Shown here in pieces: positions 1 through 12,569 of a stretch of DNA of 64,000 bases (position 1 is the stretch's first letter; the number at the start of each line of letters is the position of its first letter). A program made the position numbers and the translations under genes. This stretch comes from Moringa oleifera. Lineage: Eukaryota > Streptophyta > Magnoliopsida > Brassicales > Moringaceae. The notes under the pieces are model-generated. The model did no database searches and had not been told where the DNA came from. It saw only the letters and a list, made by a program, of their open reading frames with translations. The stretch is from the NCBI GenBank assembly GCA_021397835.1, contig JAJFZO010000583.1, positions 722,501 to 786,500 of the forward strand, written 5' to 3'.

Positions 1-594
1 AAATTATAGCACTTAGGTGACAGATTTAACCGACTCAACAGTCACATTTCTTTCTGAGAATGTCTTGAGTTCAACGTTTGTTTACTCTTTTTTTTTTTTT
101 TTATAAATATATATAATCATCATTTGAATGAAAAAAGGAACATATAATGATATAAAAGAGAATTATATTTATATATAATGACTTGTTAAGTTTTTAACTG
201 TTTTGGTGATTGAAAGTGAGAGTGATAAACCCTGTTAACCGTCTTGAGTGACCGAGATGATGTCCATTTCTGGTGTATTTCACGCAACCTCAGCTGCAGA
301 ATACTTTCTGCATAACTGCTGATGATTTACACGAATAAAAGTGGGATTGTGTTTGGCTTAATTGTTCTTAATCAGGGATAAATGGATTATGTTTTGAAAT
401 TTCAGATTTCAATCAATTATTTTAGAAGTGATTTTGTAGAGTTCTGACTTTTTTTTAAATAATAACAAATAATTTCATTTGAATCTCCACCCAAATCCTC
501 GAATGCTCCAAATCAAGAGACTTTTGCATTATCTTATGGGCAAATATGTTTGCTTATGGGAAAAATGTTGGATTATACATTGGTGACATATGGA

Positions 595-930
595 TACTAG
601 GAGACTCATGTCCAAGCAAATTTTGCTTCACGACTGTGAAGCTAGATGGATCTCTGTGATGGCCTTAAGGTTATTGATCTCCACTATAAGTTTCCAGTTT
701 ATATTGTATTATTAACTTTAGGTCAAATTTTGAAGTCATCAGCTCATTATGTAATGGAGATAGTGTTGGAATTCAAGATGCTAAAGCATCGAGAAATACC
801 TTGCCTATAGCATCCTTAGCCATTGCCTTTAGTTTCGCATGTTGACTCCTTTTGCGGTATATGAGGCATCAACGTTTAGTTTCGTGAAACCATCTTTGAG
901 AGGAGACCATAGTACCTCCCTTGTTGCTAT
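595..930 (-). pseudogene. RNase H-like (RVT_3) domain remnant of LINE A
   Basis: Reading down from about 915, the minus strand gives W-SPLKDGFTKLNVDAS, which matches the plant LINE RNase H opening W-x-PP-x-G-x-KLN-x-D. Downstream residues such as LKAMAKDAIGKVFLDAL resemble the following segment of the domain. Several stops and frame changes interrupt it. The RNase H-like domain lies C-terminal to RT in many plant LINEs and removes RNA from the cDNA hybrid. Confidence 0.6.
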
Positions 931-2089
931 GAGAGATGGTCATGCGCTTGTTAGATTTTCTCTTGCACTCTCATGGCTTTAAACTAGTCACCCTTGGGAG
1001 CTTGTAAACCAAATCATGAAGGGCTTTTGTTTCTGTTCGACCATATACGTTTACAGACGAGAAGACTAATCTTTAACTTGTTCTGGTTGCGTAGGTACGC
1101 AAAGATTGGTCCTTCTTTGCTTAGTCTTAGATACACTTGCTAAGGAATAGCCTAAGCTATCATGCACTGTATTTTAGATTTGTTAATCGTGCGCATGGGA
1201 GAAAAATAGGTGTTGTATTGACTCCAGATGGGCTTCACATATGCAATAGGACAAGTCTCTGAGTATCTTATTTCACTGGACTTTGATACGGATTATGCTC
1301 TTCATTAGGCGTTAAGCCAACAATTTAATGATGAAGGTACCTTTGATTGCTAGATAATCCTTCGTATTCGATCCTTAGTTTGAGTATGGTGAACCTCTTC
1401 CCTGTGATCCTTTGGGCAGTATAATACCCTAACTTAACGATGTATTGGCCATTCGTCATTTTGGTCCAAATGAGCCTATCTACCATGGGATGTTGACACA
1501 ATAGGATTATTAGTGTTGCTTTTGTTATTTCTTGCTAAAGAGTTCTCGAGTAAAGGTAGCCACCTACTGTTTGTGAGCATAATCAATAAGTTGGCTGCCC
1601 TGATGAGCTAATGGCTTGAGGTTTTGATATACCGGGAATCCAAACATCTATGTGTCTCCTATCTTTAATTTACCATTGTGCATCCTCATTGATTACTAAC
1701 TTGCCTACCAAGAGGCTATGCTACACATCCGACCCTTGCTTCTTTTTCATTGCTAAATAAGGGTTGAAAAAGGAAAATATCTAGCTTTAAGGACTTTGAA
1801 GCGGAATGACTCTTTCAATTGAATAATCTGCCATCCATTGTTTCCTCAAGAGAGCCATATTAAAGGCGTTGATATCTTTGAACCCAGTAGACCTTATCCC
1901 ATGCTAGACGGTATATTTTATTAGATGAACCCTTGTTGCTCCACAAAAACCCTGTAAGAAGCATATGGATATCATGGATTATACATTTGGGAAGTATGAA
2001 ACATCTCATAATGTCCGACTTGAGAGACAAATGCTTGTTCCATTTATGCAGTTCTATTGAACCTGTTCTTTTAGTTTGCTAAAGTCCAT

Positions 2090-2900
2090 TTTCTTAGCAC
2101 GTCCATGAGCAAAAGGGAAGTCTAGATATTGATCTTCTATGAGGGCTCTTTGGACACCAAGGCATCATTTTAGTTTATCATGAAGTCTCAATTTAACATT
2201 AGAGCTAAACATGACATTAGGCTTTTCCAAGTTTGTTTCTTATCTTAAAGCCGATTCAAATGTCTTAAGGATCTCTAACACTGTTTCACATTCTTCCTTT
2301 AGAGCTTTGCAGAATAAAAGGCTATTGTTGATGAAGAATAAATGGGATGTTCGAAGCCACCACAGGTTACCCAGGCACTATGGAGCTCGCCATCCTTTTT
2401 TTCCTGGTGAAGCAAAAAAGATAAACATTGAGCACATAATAAGAATGGGTAAGGGGATAAAGGGTCTCCCTGATATAAGCCATGAGTAGGATAAATATTT
2501 CAACATTTCTTACCATTGTTAATCACTAAATATGACATGAACCTAATGTATTCCATGATGGTAGCGATCCATTTAATTGGAAAGTCTATATAGTTTTCAT
2601 TACAGCCTCCAACAGCTCCCATTCTACTCTATCATATGACTTACTCATATCTAGTTTTAGAGCAAGCAAACCCTTAGATCCTATTGATCTTCTTTTCATT
2701 GTATGAATAGACTCGTATGCCATGATGACATTATTAAATATCATCCTTGCTTTGATAAAGGTAGACTGGTGAGCACTGATCACTAAAGGCAACACTCTTT
2801 GCAATTTATTGGCTAGAACCTTTGAGATAATCTTATATACCACATTGCATAATGTAATCAACCAAAAATATTTTGGTGATATAGGTTCCTAGAGCTTCGA
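2090..2900 (-). pseudogene. Reverse transcriptase remnant of LINE A
   Basis: The stretch 2861-2586 translates as an almost uninterrupted RT block: ITLCNVVYKIISKVLANKL, then QSTFIKARMI (canonical QSAFVPGRLI), then LALKLDMSKSYDRVEW, the first catalytic aspartate region. About 250 bases further, at 2338-2321, the second catalytic box reads FF-I-N-N-S instead of FF-A-D-D-S, followed by LLFCKALKEECE. Both catalytic aspartates are therefore asparagine. The domain copied LINE RNA at the target site. This copy is dead by active-site loss and by frameshifts. Confidence 0.8.
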
Positions 2901-3989
2901 AATAAGCCGATATTTGTATAGTTAATTTCTTTCCATGACAAGCCATTGTTTAGAAAGTCTAGAGCCATGATGGAAACATCACAACTGACTATGTGCTAAT
3001 ATTTTTTGAAAAAATATGGCATTAAACTCATTCGGGCCTAGAGACTTCTTAGGGTCCAGTTAATGAATAGCTTTGGTTATCACCATTGTCGTGTATGTCT
3101 AATAAGACACTATTTCATCATCTCTGATTGGTGACTTTAGATGGAGTTAGCATACCTTGTCTATACTCATAGGACAAGACGTAGAGTAGACTTCAAAGAA
3201 ATTGTTAAGGAACACATTGACTATCTAGTCTTCAAATGATATCCAGGTCCCAATTTTATTTGATACCTTCATGATTTGATTTGCTTTCCTTCTCATTGAT
3301 GCCACATAATGAAAGTAGCAAGCATTCCTATCTCCCTCTCGAAGCCAAGAATTTTTAGATCGTTAACACCACATCACTTCCTCCTTATGATACAGATCAT
3401 TAAGCTGCCTCTTGTACCTGTTTACCTCCCGTTAGGAGGTATCAATTTTTTTGTCCATTAATTTTTTGCCTAATTTTGCCTAGTTCTTACTAATTTGAGA
3501 TTATGGTTGAAAACTTCTTATTCCAACTAGAGAGAGCATTGCTTCATTGGTGCATTTTATGAGTTAGTTGAGAGGAGGAGTCTAGTTGATGAGTAGCCTA
3601 ACTTTTAAAGATGATTTGCTCACATCGAGGATACAAGGTCCACATGTTTTCAAAGTGAAACTCTCTCTCAGTTACCTTATTGTCACACAAACCTTCGGAG
3701 AAAAGTAGAGGTAGATGGTCGAGGATGATATCGAGATGTGATATTCCTAGTGGTCTAGGAACATGTCCAACCAATTTTGTGTGGCCAAACCTATATCCAG
3801 TTGCTCCTGAATGAGACCTGTTCTTGACCTTCACGACCATGTGAACCTGTTGCTTGATTTTGGAGCTTCTAAGAGATTATAGTCTTTTCTGGCTTCAACG
3901 AAATTGTTCATTTGAGTTAAAGGCCTCATATTACCTCCAATTTTCTTTATTGATGATGTAATTTTATTAAATTCATCAGCACAAAGCCA

Positions 3990-4400
3990 TCGTAAGCTTG
4001 TTTAATTATGCAAACTGTGTAAGAGATTATAAGAAAGCATGCATTCTTGAGTGATGGGGTTTCCATAGAACCACATAAACCGCCATGGATTTGTTAAAAA
4101 AAATCCCACTGGGATGAATGCATCAATATAATTTTGGGTTACAGATTGTATGATAGCATTAATACTTGCTTGCCACAGCAACGCTAGGCCACCTTGTCTC
4201 CCTAAAAAGTTCACTACGAAACAGCCTTCAAAAGACAATTTCATGATAATTTTTTTCCATCTCAAAGCTCTTCCTCTTGGTCTCACTTAGGAATAATTGT
4301 TGGGGATTATATATTAACCAATTTGGTTGATTTTTGAAGTGATTGAGGGGCTCCAAGACCTCAATAATTCCACACAAAGTAGATCATAAAGCTTGGTAAG
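3990..4400 (-). pseudogene. Endonuclease (exo_endo_phos-like) remnant of LINE A
   Basis: The 4286-4002 reading frame contains KLSFEGCFVVNFLGRQGGLALLWQ followed by I-Q-S-x6-IDAF, the usual plant LINE endonuclease pattern of a GC-FVVD block, a GRSGGLALLW block and an IQS...HID block. Upstream, near 4.39-4.29 kb, a second frame gives the N-terminal motif with FLSETKR (canonical FL-ETK). In LINEs this APE-type nuclease nicks the target DNA. The segment is split between frames and lacks a full set of catalytic residues. Confidence 0.7.
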
Positions 4401-4699
4401 GTTGGATCTTGCTAGTTATAGTCACTTTATAAGAGAGAAAAAATTGTCCTTATGCTCAATCAAACACTTCTTTTGATGTTAAAACTAAATTATCGGAGAC
4501 ATCTTCTTTAGTGGATCTGCTCCTTTTCGATACACTTAAATTTGGGTTAACGTTGTGGTTTGCATGGCTTATGCCTCGAGCTTCTTGCTGTCATTTTGAT
4601 ATGCTACTGTTGCTAGGCTTAATAACCATTAATATAACAATGGAAGAAGGTTAGTTTTCATCGAGCCCACTTTTACCCTGCTAGTTTAGTTGGGAAGCT

Positions 4700-5185
4700 T
4701 TGAGTGAACCACCTTGTAATCCTTGAGACCTACTACCGTGCAAGTTTGACCATGCAAGGATTGGTGCAAACTCGGGTTCAACTCCTCATCGACTTTTCAA
4801 CTAAACTTATATTCAAAGAAGGCATGTGTTAAACTCTTTAGTTATTTCCTGTAGACACAACAAGTATTATTAATCTAGATGCCTTAATGCTATAGCTTAT
4901 TTGAGGAGGGAAGGATGCTATGAATCATCCTTTAGCCAAACTATTGCATCATAGGAGGTACCTTGGCTTGCCAAATATATTACCATACTTTGTTTCTCCC
5001 TTGTTGTCTTGACACTTATTTGCCTACCAGTTTCTTAGTGGCATAATTATCGGTAGTTAATTTTTCTCCCACTAAAATTTATGTTGTGAAAAAGGAATGC
5101 CTATGTCAGCATGCAGCCCCTAAAAAACAACAACGTGATCTTCAGGCATACCTAAAAAATGTCAATTATAGAAGGATTTCAACCA
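4700..5185 (-). pseudogene. zf-RVT tail of LINE B, separated from its 5' part
   Basis: The minus strand reads IWQAKVPPMMQ-x-FG-x-RMIHSILPS and then NTCCVYRK ... LTHAFFEYKFS. This is the C-terminal zinc-binding reverse-transcriptase (zf-RVT) signature, canonical IWKAKVPPKIKHFLWR...ILPT ... C-x2-C ... ESLTHALFEC. The segment immediately N-terminal to it in such proteins (D-x-LIW-x5-G-x-x-x-x-K-x-x-Y) is found at 8.73-8.63 kb. I therefore infer that this tail belongs to the LINE at 8.6-11.6 kb and was cut off by the insertion between them. Confidence 0.6.
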
Positions 5186-5189
5186 ATAC

Positions 5190-8100
5190 TTTTGACTTTC
5201 AAGGTCTGATGATTACATAAAGATATGAAATGCAATTAATTAAGTGTGATATACTCAAATGGACATACTTTAAAGGTTTTCCTAGAACACCTTCAAAAAG
5301 ACTCTCCTTGTAAAACCAAGTAGACCTCTAAAAAGGTACTGAGGAAATTTTTAACTCTCAAAAGACATTTAGTATATGAATGAATGAAGTGAAGCTAGTT
5401 GAGTCAGAGTAATCTAATAAGACCCTTTTTTGAGGTTTTCTCAAGCTGCTATCAGGGGGACTCTACTATCAGCATTAGGCAAACCTTTAAAATGGTGATT
5501 GCAAAGGTTTTTTGACATGAAACTTTCTACTTATAGTATGCATTGAACATACATATAACTAAAATAACCTTGACAAAGATGTGTTTATCTGTTTGGATAA
5601 AGGTTTAAGGTCTACCATAAAAATACTCTTTCAAAGACTACACTAACACTAGGTAGACCTCAAATTATGCAGTGGCAAAATGTTTCAAGTTATAGATCTT
5701 GGCATACAAGGTAAATGAAAAGGGGTAGATGATTGAAATGAAGTTTGATCATCAAGATAAACACCTTGAATTGAATATGTGAGCTCTTCTTAGGTAAAGA
5801 AGGCTGTTGTTAGCAGACCTCCCTGAAAGAATCAAGGTCTTAGTTTTCAAACACTTTTCAAAGTGGTGAGCTACATCCCAAGCTTAAGAATAACTTAAGA
5901 AAAGGACAGCTAAACAAATGGGAGATGTAAGCCAAAAGAATAAAGGCTTTTCGAGAAAAAATTCTCAAGAAAGTGCAAAGAGGTCTTCCCAAAGTGAGAA
6001 ATAATTTTAAAATGAAAAAGCTATAGATTTAAGCATGGTGTACCATCAAAAAAAATTACAAAATGTGCCTAAGAGATCTACTTCAAGAGAGTAACCTTGG
6101 AACATCCATTTAGGAGTTTTCTTTTTATACTATTCTAAGAAAAAGATTTACCTAGCTTAAAACTATGAGGAAATGTTTAGAACAAGCTAAAATAAGATGA
6201 GTTCAAGCTACAGCATAGAAATTATAATAGGGATAAAGGTTTGTGAAGGATCATAAAAGGGACTCCTAGGAGTATAATTCCTTCAAGTTAAAGTTATATA
6301 ATGATCAATTATCTTACTACAGTATGTTTACATGGAAAAACTATTGTAACTTTCACATGTGAGACCTAATCCAAGTGATTCCAATGGTGTTGGAAAGTTA
6401 AGATAAAGGGTCACAAATGTTATGTTGAGGTTAAATGGAGATTATGAATACATTAGGGGTATCTTATTGTTTGAAGCCGAAAAATGCTGAGATAGAGCAA
6501 CTAGCAGATTTGTTGTAGTATTTGGATCATAACTTCCTCTTCTAAGATCTGATTGGTGTGACTCAAGTCGTATTGCAAAAATAAGAGATAGGGCTACAAT
6601 TTTTATATTGAGAGTAAGAAAAGATTAAAAACATACTAGCAAATAAAGCTTACATGAATAACAGGCAAGCAAGCGCAAGATTGAACAGTGAAGAAAATAC
6701 TTTGAGGAAAGGAAGACCTCTTTCTGCACTATGTAAGTTAAATCTAGATGCATGATCAAGGTCAAAGAAGAAAGAAATGTGTGAGTTGGAGTGAAATAAA
6801 GTCAATTTTCAATTCCAAACATAATACTGAAGAAATTAGTTGTTGAAAGAGCTGTTGGGAAAGCTATATACTTTTTGATAATGTAGTCGCTGATGTAGTG
6901 GCCAACATGGCTTAAGTTGGTAACATGGCAGCTCTCCATTTGAGGTGCACCTACTGACGAAACAATAAAAGTGAATAAGTGGTGTTCCTACTAACTATAA
7001 CAAGGCTTTGGTAGAAATGAGTGTTGATGTGGCAACTTAGTTGACATGGTAATAATTCATTGTGTGTAGTTGCTAATGTGGTGAAAATAGATTAAGAAAA
7101 AAAGTTATCTACTTTTGTGGCTCATTAGTTGATGTGGTAAAACCTTATTAAGCGCTATTACTAAGCTAGTTGCCAACCAAACATGGGAAGCCAACATAGT
7201 CAATAGTAAAGCCAGTGTGGTAGCAAAATTGCTTATGTGGCAAGTGTGCTCGAAAGCAACACACCCAATAGCATACCTTATTAGGTGCTATTATGGATTG
7301 GCTAACAACTAGACATGGGAAGATTGTAAAGTAGCACTCAATGACCTAGCAAGTGACGTGGTTGTTTTTGTGAGGCAAATTCTGAATGGTTAGTAAACAT
7401 GTATAGTTACTAGCAGAGCAACATGGTCAGCAAAATTTCTGATGTAGCTTATATGCTTGAAGGCAGCACACCCAATAGTGTACCTTGTAACCTGACATTG
7501 CTTAATTCTCCACCAAATTGATTGTAATTTGAACTAGTTATTGCATAGAGAAGGGCAGAGTAGTGGCAAAAAATGTAAGCATTGTCAAAATTCGAAGATA
7601 GAGTTAGAAATCTAAGTGAATTAAGCAACATGACATTGAAGGAGTTTAATTCAGTAGATTTATTCTTGAGTAATTCAAAGCTACCATGACGTTTAGAATG
7701 ATCCAAAGACCCTTAAAATGGGGTTAGATTTGGCAACAACAACTTGAAATAGGGTGAACTCGAGAATGGCAAAGCTTATAGAGATAAAGCCTATTGGGTG
7801 CATTGTGCCTACCTACCAATTGATGCTTAAATGCATCACAAATTTCTATAAATATGGATGGATCTTTAATCCTCAACACACAAACTTGACAAAGTTTTCA
7901 GACGAAGATTACACAGCAAAAAAAATTTCTCAAATTCTGTCAAGGTTAGCTTAGTATTAGTTTTCATTGCTTTTCAAATTTCTTTCTTTTGAAAGAATTT
8001 CTTTTGAAATTCTTATTGCTTTGTTCAAATTTTCTGAAAGAAAGAAGAGAAGGAATACTACACAAAAAGTATAAAACTTTGAAGAACATTGAATTCTTGT

Positions 8101-8600
8101 AACTTATTTTGTATCAAATTCATATTTTTTAAATGAAATTCTCTTGATTGAGTTAAAGTTCATTGTAAGTTTTCATTAAATTATTAGATTTCAATCAAAT
8201 TTAGTTATTTAAATATAATAAAAAGATGTTATGAAAATCTTAATAAATTATAGGAAGTGTTAAATGAAATATTATGAGTTTTCTCTAAAATTGATAAAGA
8301 CTTATTTTTTTATAATAATATTAACGTGTTTTTAACACTTATTTTAGAAAGGAAAGTAGTAAACAAGTGCAAATTTCTTTCTTTTTCCTCAAAATGTTTT
8401 GGTGCATAAGGATGGAATAAGTATGAAATTTTATATATTTTAACCAAAATACCCTTAAATTTTTTTTGAAAAGTAATTCAATTAGTACTAATTATGAGCA
8501 TTTTGAGGTATTAATCATTTTCCAAGCCTAATCAATTCTTGAACCCAAATCTTTAAAAAAAAAAAAAAAACTAGTTTGATGATGACCAGTCACACCTGAA
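5190..8600 (+). mobile_element. LTR-like block (Copia SIRE/Maximus-like by style), possibly a solo LTR
   Basis: No coding capacity is visible. The 3' third looks like an LTR promoter and R/U5 region: a TATA box at 7846-7858, and about 240 bases further on a TTCTTGTAACTT-type stretch followed by AAATGAAATTCTCTTGATTG, typical of long Copia LTRs. The first 50 bases (TTTGACTTTCAAGGTCTGATGATTACA region) resemble LTR starts of that class. Imperfect repeats of about 206 bp (7223-7281 against 7429-7488, both containing CACACCCAATAG) lie in the middle. The block interrupts LINE B. Exact ends, the TG/CA termini and the target-site duplication are not resolved. Alternatives are an unrelated nonautonomous element or a fragment of a larger retrotransposon. 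Confidence 0.45.
7846..7858 (+). promoter_or_regulatory. TATA box of the LTR-like block
   Basis: TCTATAAATATGG is a strong plant TATA box. It sits 5' of a region ending in a polyadenylation-like GAATTCTTGTAACTT stretch, as in Copia LTRs. Confidence 0.4.
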
Positions 8601-8609
8601 AAGATTGGT

Positions 8610-11570
8610 GATGACTTATAAATTTTCTCACATTGTGGGTTTGACAATAATAACCCAATTTTAATGTGCATCGACCATTATGAGTCTCCTCCCATATTAA
8701 CCAATCTGGCATAATTGTTTTACTTAATAGAATAGTAATGATGGCAATTGCCTTTTATGAGGAGAATCACTCCTTCTATGTGTTAGTAATCCATTCTATT
8801 TGATGCATATCTATAACTATGTTAACTGACATTATGCTCAGTGAAACACTCATTGGACAAGATGCTTGACAGTTTAGTATCCCTAGTATCCATTCTCGAG
8901 GCCTCATAAGGATCCATTTATGGAGATCTATGATTACCTCTTTTGCTAAATACATCTTTTCTAATATGTACCTTATAGAACTAGGTATTCTACTTGTTAT
9001 TACTTGGTACAATTGGTCAATACTTGTTGGATCAAAGGTAAAGTAGATATCCTCAAAATAGTTCACAAAAACCTCAAGAGTATTCTTATCTTCTATCACT
9101 TAGTTCCCATTAATATCTAAAAATAGCGATATCATATTTGTTCTTCTTCTTTATGAGGTTATTGAATGAAAAAATCGAGTGCTTTGATCACCATCATTGA
9201 GCCGAGCACATCAGGATCATTGACACCACATAAATTCCTCCTTATAAATAAGGTTGCTTAGTCTTTGTTGACATGCTTCAACATTAATATTTAATATGCC
9301 TTGCTTTCTGTCAAGCATGAATTTTGCTAGTTGAGCTTCCCATTGGTTGATTGGATAATAAATATTGCCAAAGGTTGCTTTTTTCCAATATGACAAAGCT
9401 TAGCCATAAGCTTTTATTTTTTTGCTTCACCTAAGCCCATGATCCTGCCACTCTATTGCCTTAGCCATCCTTAATGATTGGTTCACCATGTCCACATATT
9501 TTTAAACCTAAAACTTCTTCTTGGTGGTCGATGGGAGGAGGATAAGCTGAAAAAGAATAATACTAAGTGTTCCAATGTTAAGATTAGGATATGGTACTTA
9601 GTAAACCTAAGAAACTGATTAAACCATGCCTTAGTAACCTATCCTTAGTCAAGCCTTTTTTCATAATCTGCTTATCTTTTTGGCCTTTAGGCCAGGTAAC
9701 CTTCGATCTTGATATTGGTATGTAGATGAGTTTTAGTTTCACTAAACTTTAAGGTCTAACCTTTATGCTTAAGGTCGCTCCCTCCTTGTCTTCATTGGAT
9801 ATGATTTCATTGTAGTTGCCTGCACAGAGTGATGTAGATTTGATTGTGCATGCAGTTGTTTCATTATATTTCAAGATTCCATCCTATCTTAAACTTTGGG
9901 ATTTTTATAAAAAGTTATAATTCGATGTTGAGGTTCTAAATTATCATTTAATATCCATGCATCAATGTGGTTATAAGATTAAGATTTAATAGCCACTATT
10001 ACACTTTTCTACTAGAAAAGCACAAGCCTTCCCCACCTACCTTCACATTTAATGACAAAGCAACCATTAAAGCCTAATTTAAGTCACACCCATTTCATTT
10101 CACTTCTCTGTCTCTTGGTTTAATAAAAGAACATCTAATGGAGATTATATATTCTAACCATTTTGGTTAGTTCTTACACTTTTCAAGGTACCTTAAGACC
10201 TCCTTAGTTCTATACAAGGTAATTCATGGCACTCAATGTGGTTGGTGGAATCACCTCGTCGATCTTACAAATGATCCAATAGACTCCTCAATTATGCCTG
10301 TATAGGTTTTCTTCAGACTTAATTCTTATGTGTCCTTCAGTGGAGTATCCTTGCATCTTGTTTTTTATTATCTACGCTCTTGGGCTTTGTTCAAAATATG
10401 TAGCATTATTTCCTCAAGCACGCCTCTTCCACCTTGTTTTTGTTGGTTCCAGTTGAGCTAATGATGTGGCATGGGGAGAACCAGTTTGCCCACACTGATT
10501 GGGTTTGTGTTAGGTCTAGTAGCTTTAAGTGTGCATTAAGGGGCAGATTTAAATGTCTTAATTGATGAGACCTAATCGAGAACATGCCCGATTTTCTCCA
10601 CCTATGACTCCTTATTAAACCTGTCATGTAATGTATCATATCCATGCATGACGTGAGCCAAAATTGGCTCGGCAACATGTGGGATGTGGGGTTCACCCGA
10701 GAATCCACCATTGATTTCATCAACTAGTCATCAGGGTTATAAGTCTCTCTATTGGTGTTTGTCGAACCTGCCATTTTTCGACCACTAACCTGTTTTTCAT
10801 TAAGTTTTTGTAGTATGTCTCCTTGCATTGTGTCTTCCCATGTTATTGGTGTAAGATATATCATATTGACCTAATGTAGAGGCATTGATCTATCCTTCTA
10901 ACAGTCAATAAGGGACCTTCTATCAGAATCCATGGACCATATTCCTTTCACATATGACTAGGTTCATTCTTACGTGGGAGACCATTTTAGCAATCTTGTT
11001 CTTGGCGACCCACCATGCCAAATGTATGGCATAAGTCTAGTAATCATTCATAGCTAAAGAAAATTAAGACGGTTCTCTCGTCAAGATGAAACCAAATGAC
11101 TACACCTTCATAGAGGCTTTGTAATATTTACTAGCACTCGCATTATCAACCATTTTTCAAAAGCCATATTATCATCTGAAACCTTCATATCTTCTATAAT
11201 GTTGATTGTTCCCCCAACACATTTCTAATCTTCATGTTCATATACGTAAATGGAAGGCCATGGATTTGTATCCAAAATGGACACGGTCCAAGGAAAGTTG
11301 ATTAATATTAAAGGTACTATCAAACTCCTTGAAGAAAACCATTAATTTATTAAATGACCTAGGTTGCCTCAACAAGACTTTGGCTTTATCTTTCGGATTA
11401 GAGAATCGAAGAACAAACGTTCATTCCATTACCTCACTCACTGTGAATCTAGCTATCAACATGCTTTCATCCTTTATAAGTTTTAAGTTACTCCATAGTT
11501 TTCCTACTCCATCTGCCATCCAAAGAAAAATTAGATCTAGACACTAATTAGAAGAAGACTATTAGCCTCA
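8610..11570 (-). mobile_element. LINE B 5' part: DUF4283 gag, endonuclease and linker remnants
   Basis: The 5' end lies near 11.57 kb. The minus strand at 11.55-11.2 kb gives a DUF4283 gag-like domain: MADGVGKLWSNLKL ... LRQPRSFNKL, then FWIQIHGLPFTYMNMKI, with a frameshift between the parts. At 9.24-9.11 kb the linker reads ARLNDGDQ-x-TRFFHS ... RRRTN. The 9099-8776 frame continues with LEVFVNYFEDIYF ... IDQLYQVI, the segment that precedes RT. Instead of a full RT domain, the sequence passes almost directly to DWLIWEETHNGRC-x-LKLGYY at 8.73-8.63 kb, which normally lies just before zf-RVT. The RT core therefore appears to have been deleted internally. The rest of zf-RVT is at 5.05-4.78 kb, beyond the LTR-like insertion. 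Confidence 0.7.
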
Positions 11571-11689
11571 CGAAACTAAAGTTTAAAAGGATGCGACTTG
11601 AATTGATATATCAAACATAACCACACCAAAAAAATCCCAATGAGGCACTCCACATTCACTAAAAAACCCTTACGAATACTTAAAATTAG

Positions 11690-11960
11690 AAATATTTAAA
11701 TTAAAGATCTTACACTATAAATTTTGATTTAAAATTTTTTTATGAACATAAAGAAATATTTAAGTCATCATTAGAAATAATTTTTAGAGTTTTTTTATAC
11801 TAATGATTTTTTAAAAAAATTATTGTTAAAATTTAAAAATTTTATAATAAATGGCTTGTGAATTGAAATTATTCAAATTATATAATTGATTTGAAATAAA
11901 GTATAAAATTTATTTAATTTATTTTTTTAGTTATTTCAATAACAAAAATATGATAAATTT
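11690..11960 (-). repeat. Dispersed AT-rich repeat, copy 1
   Basis: This stretch aligns by eye with 33700-34040 in the same orientation, sharing the core AAATAAAGTATAAAATTTAT followed by TTAATTT. It aligns in reverse orientation with 54580-55090 and 58790-59310. No coding potential is seen. Confidence 0.5.
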
Positions 11961-12569
11961 TTTATAATAATATGAGTTAAAATAATTCAGGTTTGTTTGA
12001 AAGTTTAAAATAAAAATTAAAAAATTACTTTTAAAAATTTTAAATAATATTTATTGAAAATTATAAATAACAAAAAAAATTAATTACTCCAATGTATCAA
12101 GTTACTCATAATTCAATGATTTTGAGTTGACAGTGTCAGACATTCTTGTTAAGCAAATCTAGTAAAAAAATAAGCAACAAAAAGTTAAAAAGTTAACAAA
12201 CAGATTATCTGGACTTCCACTGATGATTTATATTTTAATAATATTAGGTCTAAAGTGTCGGACAGTTTTATTAATAAAATTATTTTTAAAAAATACACAC
12301 CACAGCAAAATAGTTCCCGTGTACCTAATCCCCTTATGAGTGTGCCTTGCCCACTCATCACCATATTTCAATTTTGAAAAATTAAAAACACATTGGGGAT
12401 AAGATCAACCACAGGACAATCACTACCAACCCCAACAGTAATTGTACTTTAATACGGCTCCTCTCCTACGAGTATCTGGGGTTACTCAGCAGCCTTACCG
12501 CTTCTTCATCCCTCCTCGTTCTCTTTCTCATCTGAAGTTTTAGCAGAAAACCAGCAAAGAGCAAAAGCA
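11961..12569. other. Intergenic/promoter region of the DUF6817 gene
   Basis: AT-rich sequence up to about 12.29 kb changes to more balanced composition before the start codon at 12570. I see no strong TATA box. A C/T-rich leader (CTTCTTCATCCCTCCTCG region near 12.50 kb) is typical of plant 5' UTRs. Confidence 0.4.

Larger units (their letters stand above)
88..4770 (-). mobile_element. LINE A, degenerate non-LTR retrotransposon
   Basis: This is a decayed plant LINE read on the minus strand. From its 5' side (high coordinates) I see an endonuclease start near 4.4-4.0 kb, a linker with the W-x-GDRN-x-C-x-FH and R-R-K pattern near 3.37-3.29 kb, reverse-transcriptase blocks at 2.9-2.1 kb and an RNase H-like block at 0.93-0.6 kb. 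A run of 15 T at 88-102 on the plus strand fits the element's 3' poly(A) tail. The frame is broken many times by stops and shifts, and the RT catalytic aspartates are replaced, so it cannot be autonomous. The 5' boundary near 4.7-4.77 kb is approximate. It abuts the zf-RVT tail of another LINE there. Confidence 0.8.

Noticed and set aside
11329..11547. Plus-strand 72-codon frame
   Set aside because: It is antisense to the DUF4283 gag remnant of LINE B, which explains the conservation.
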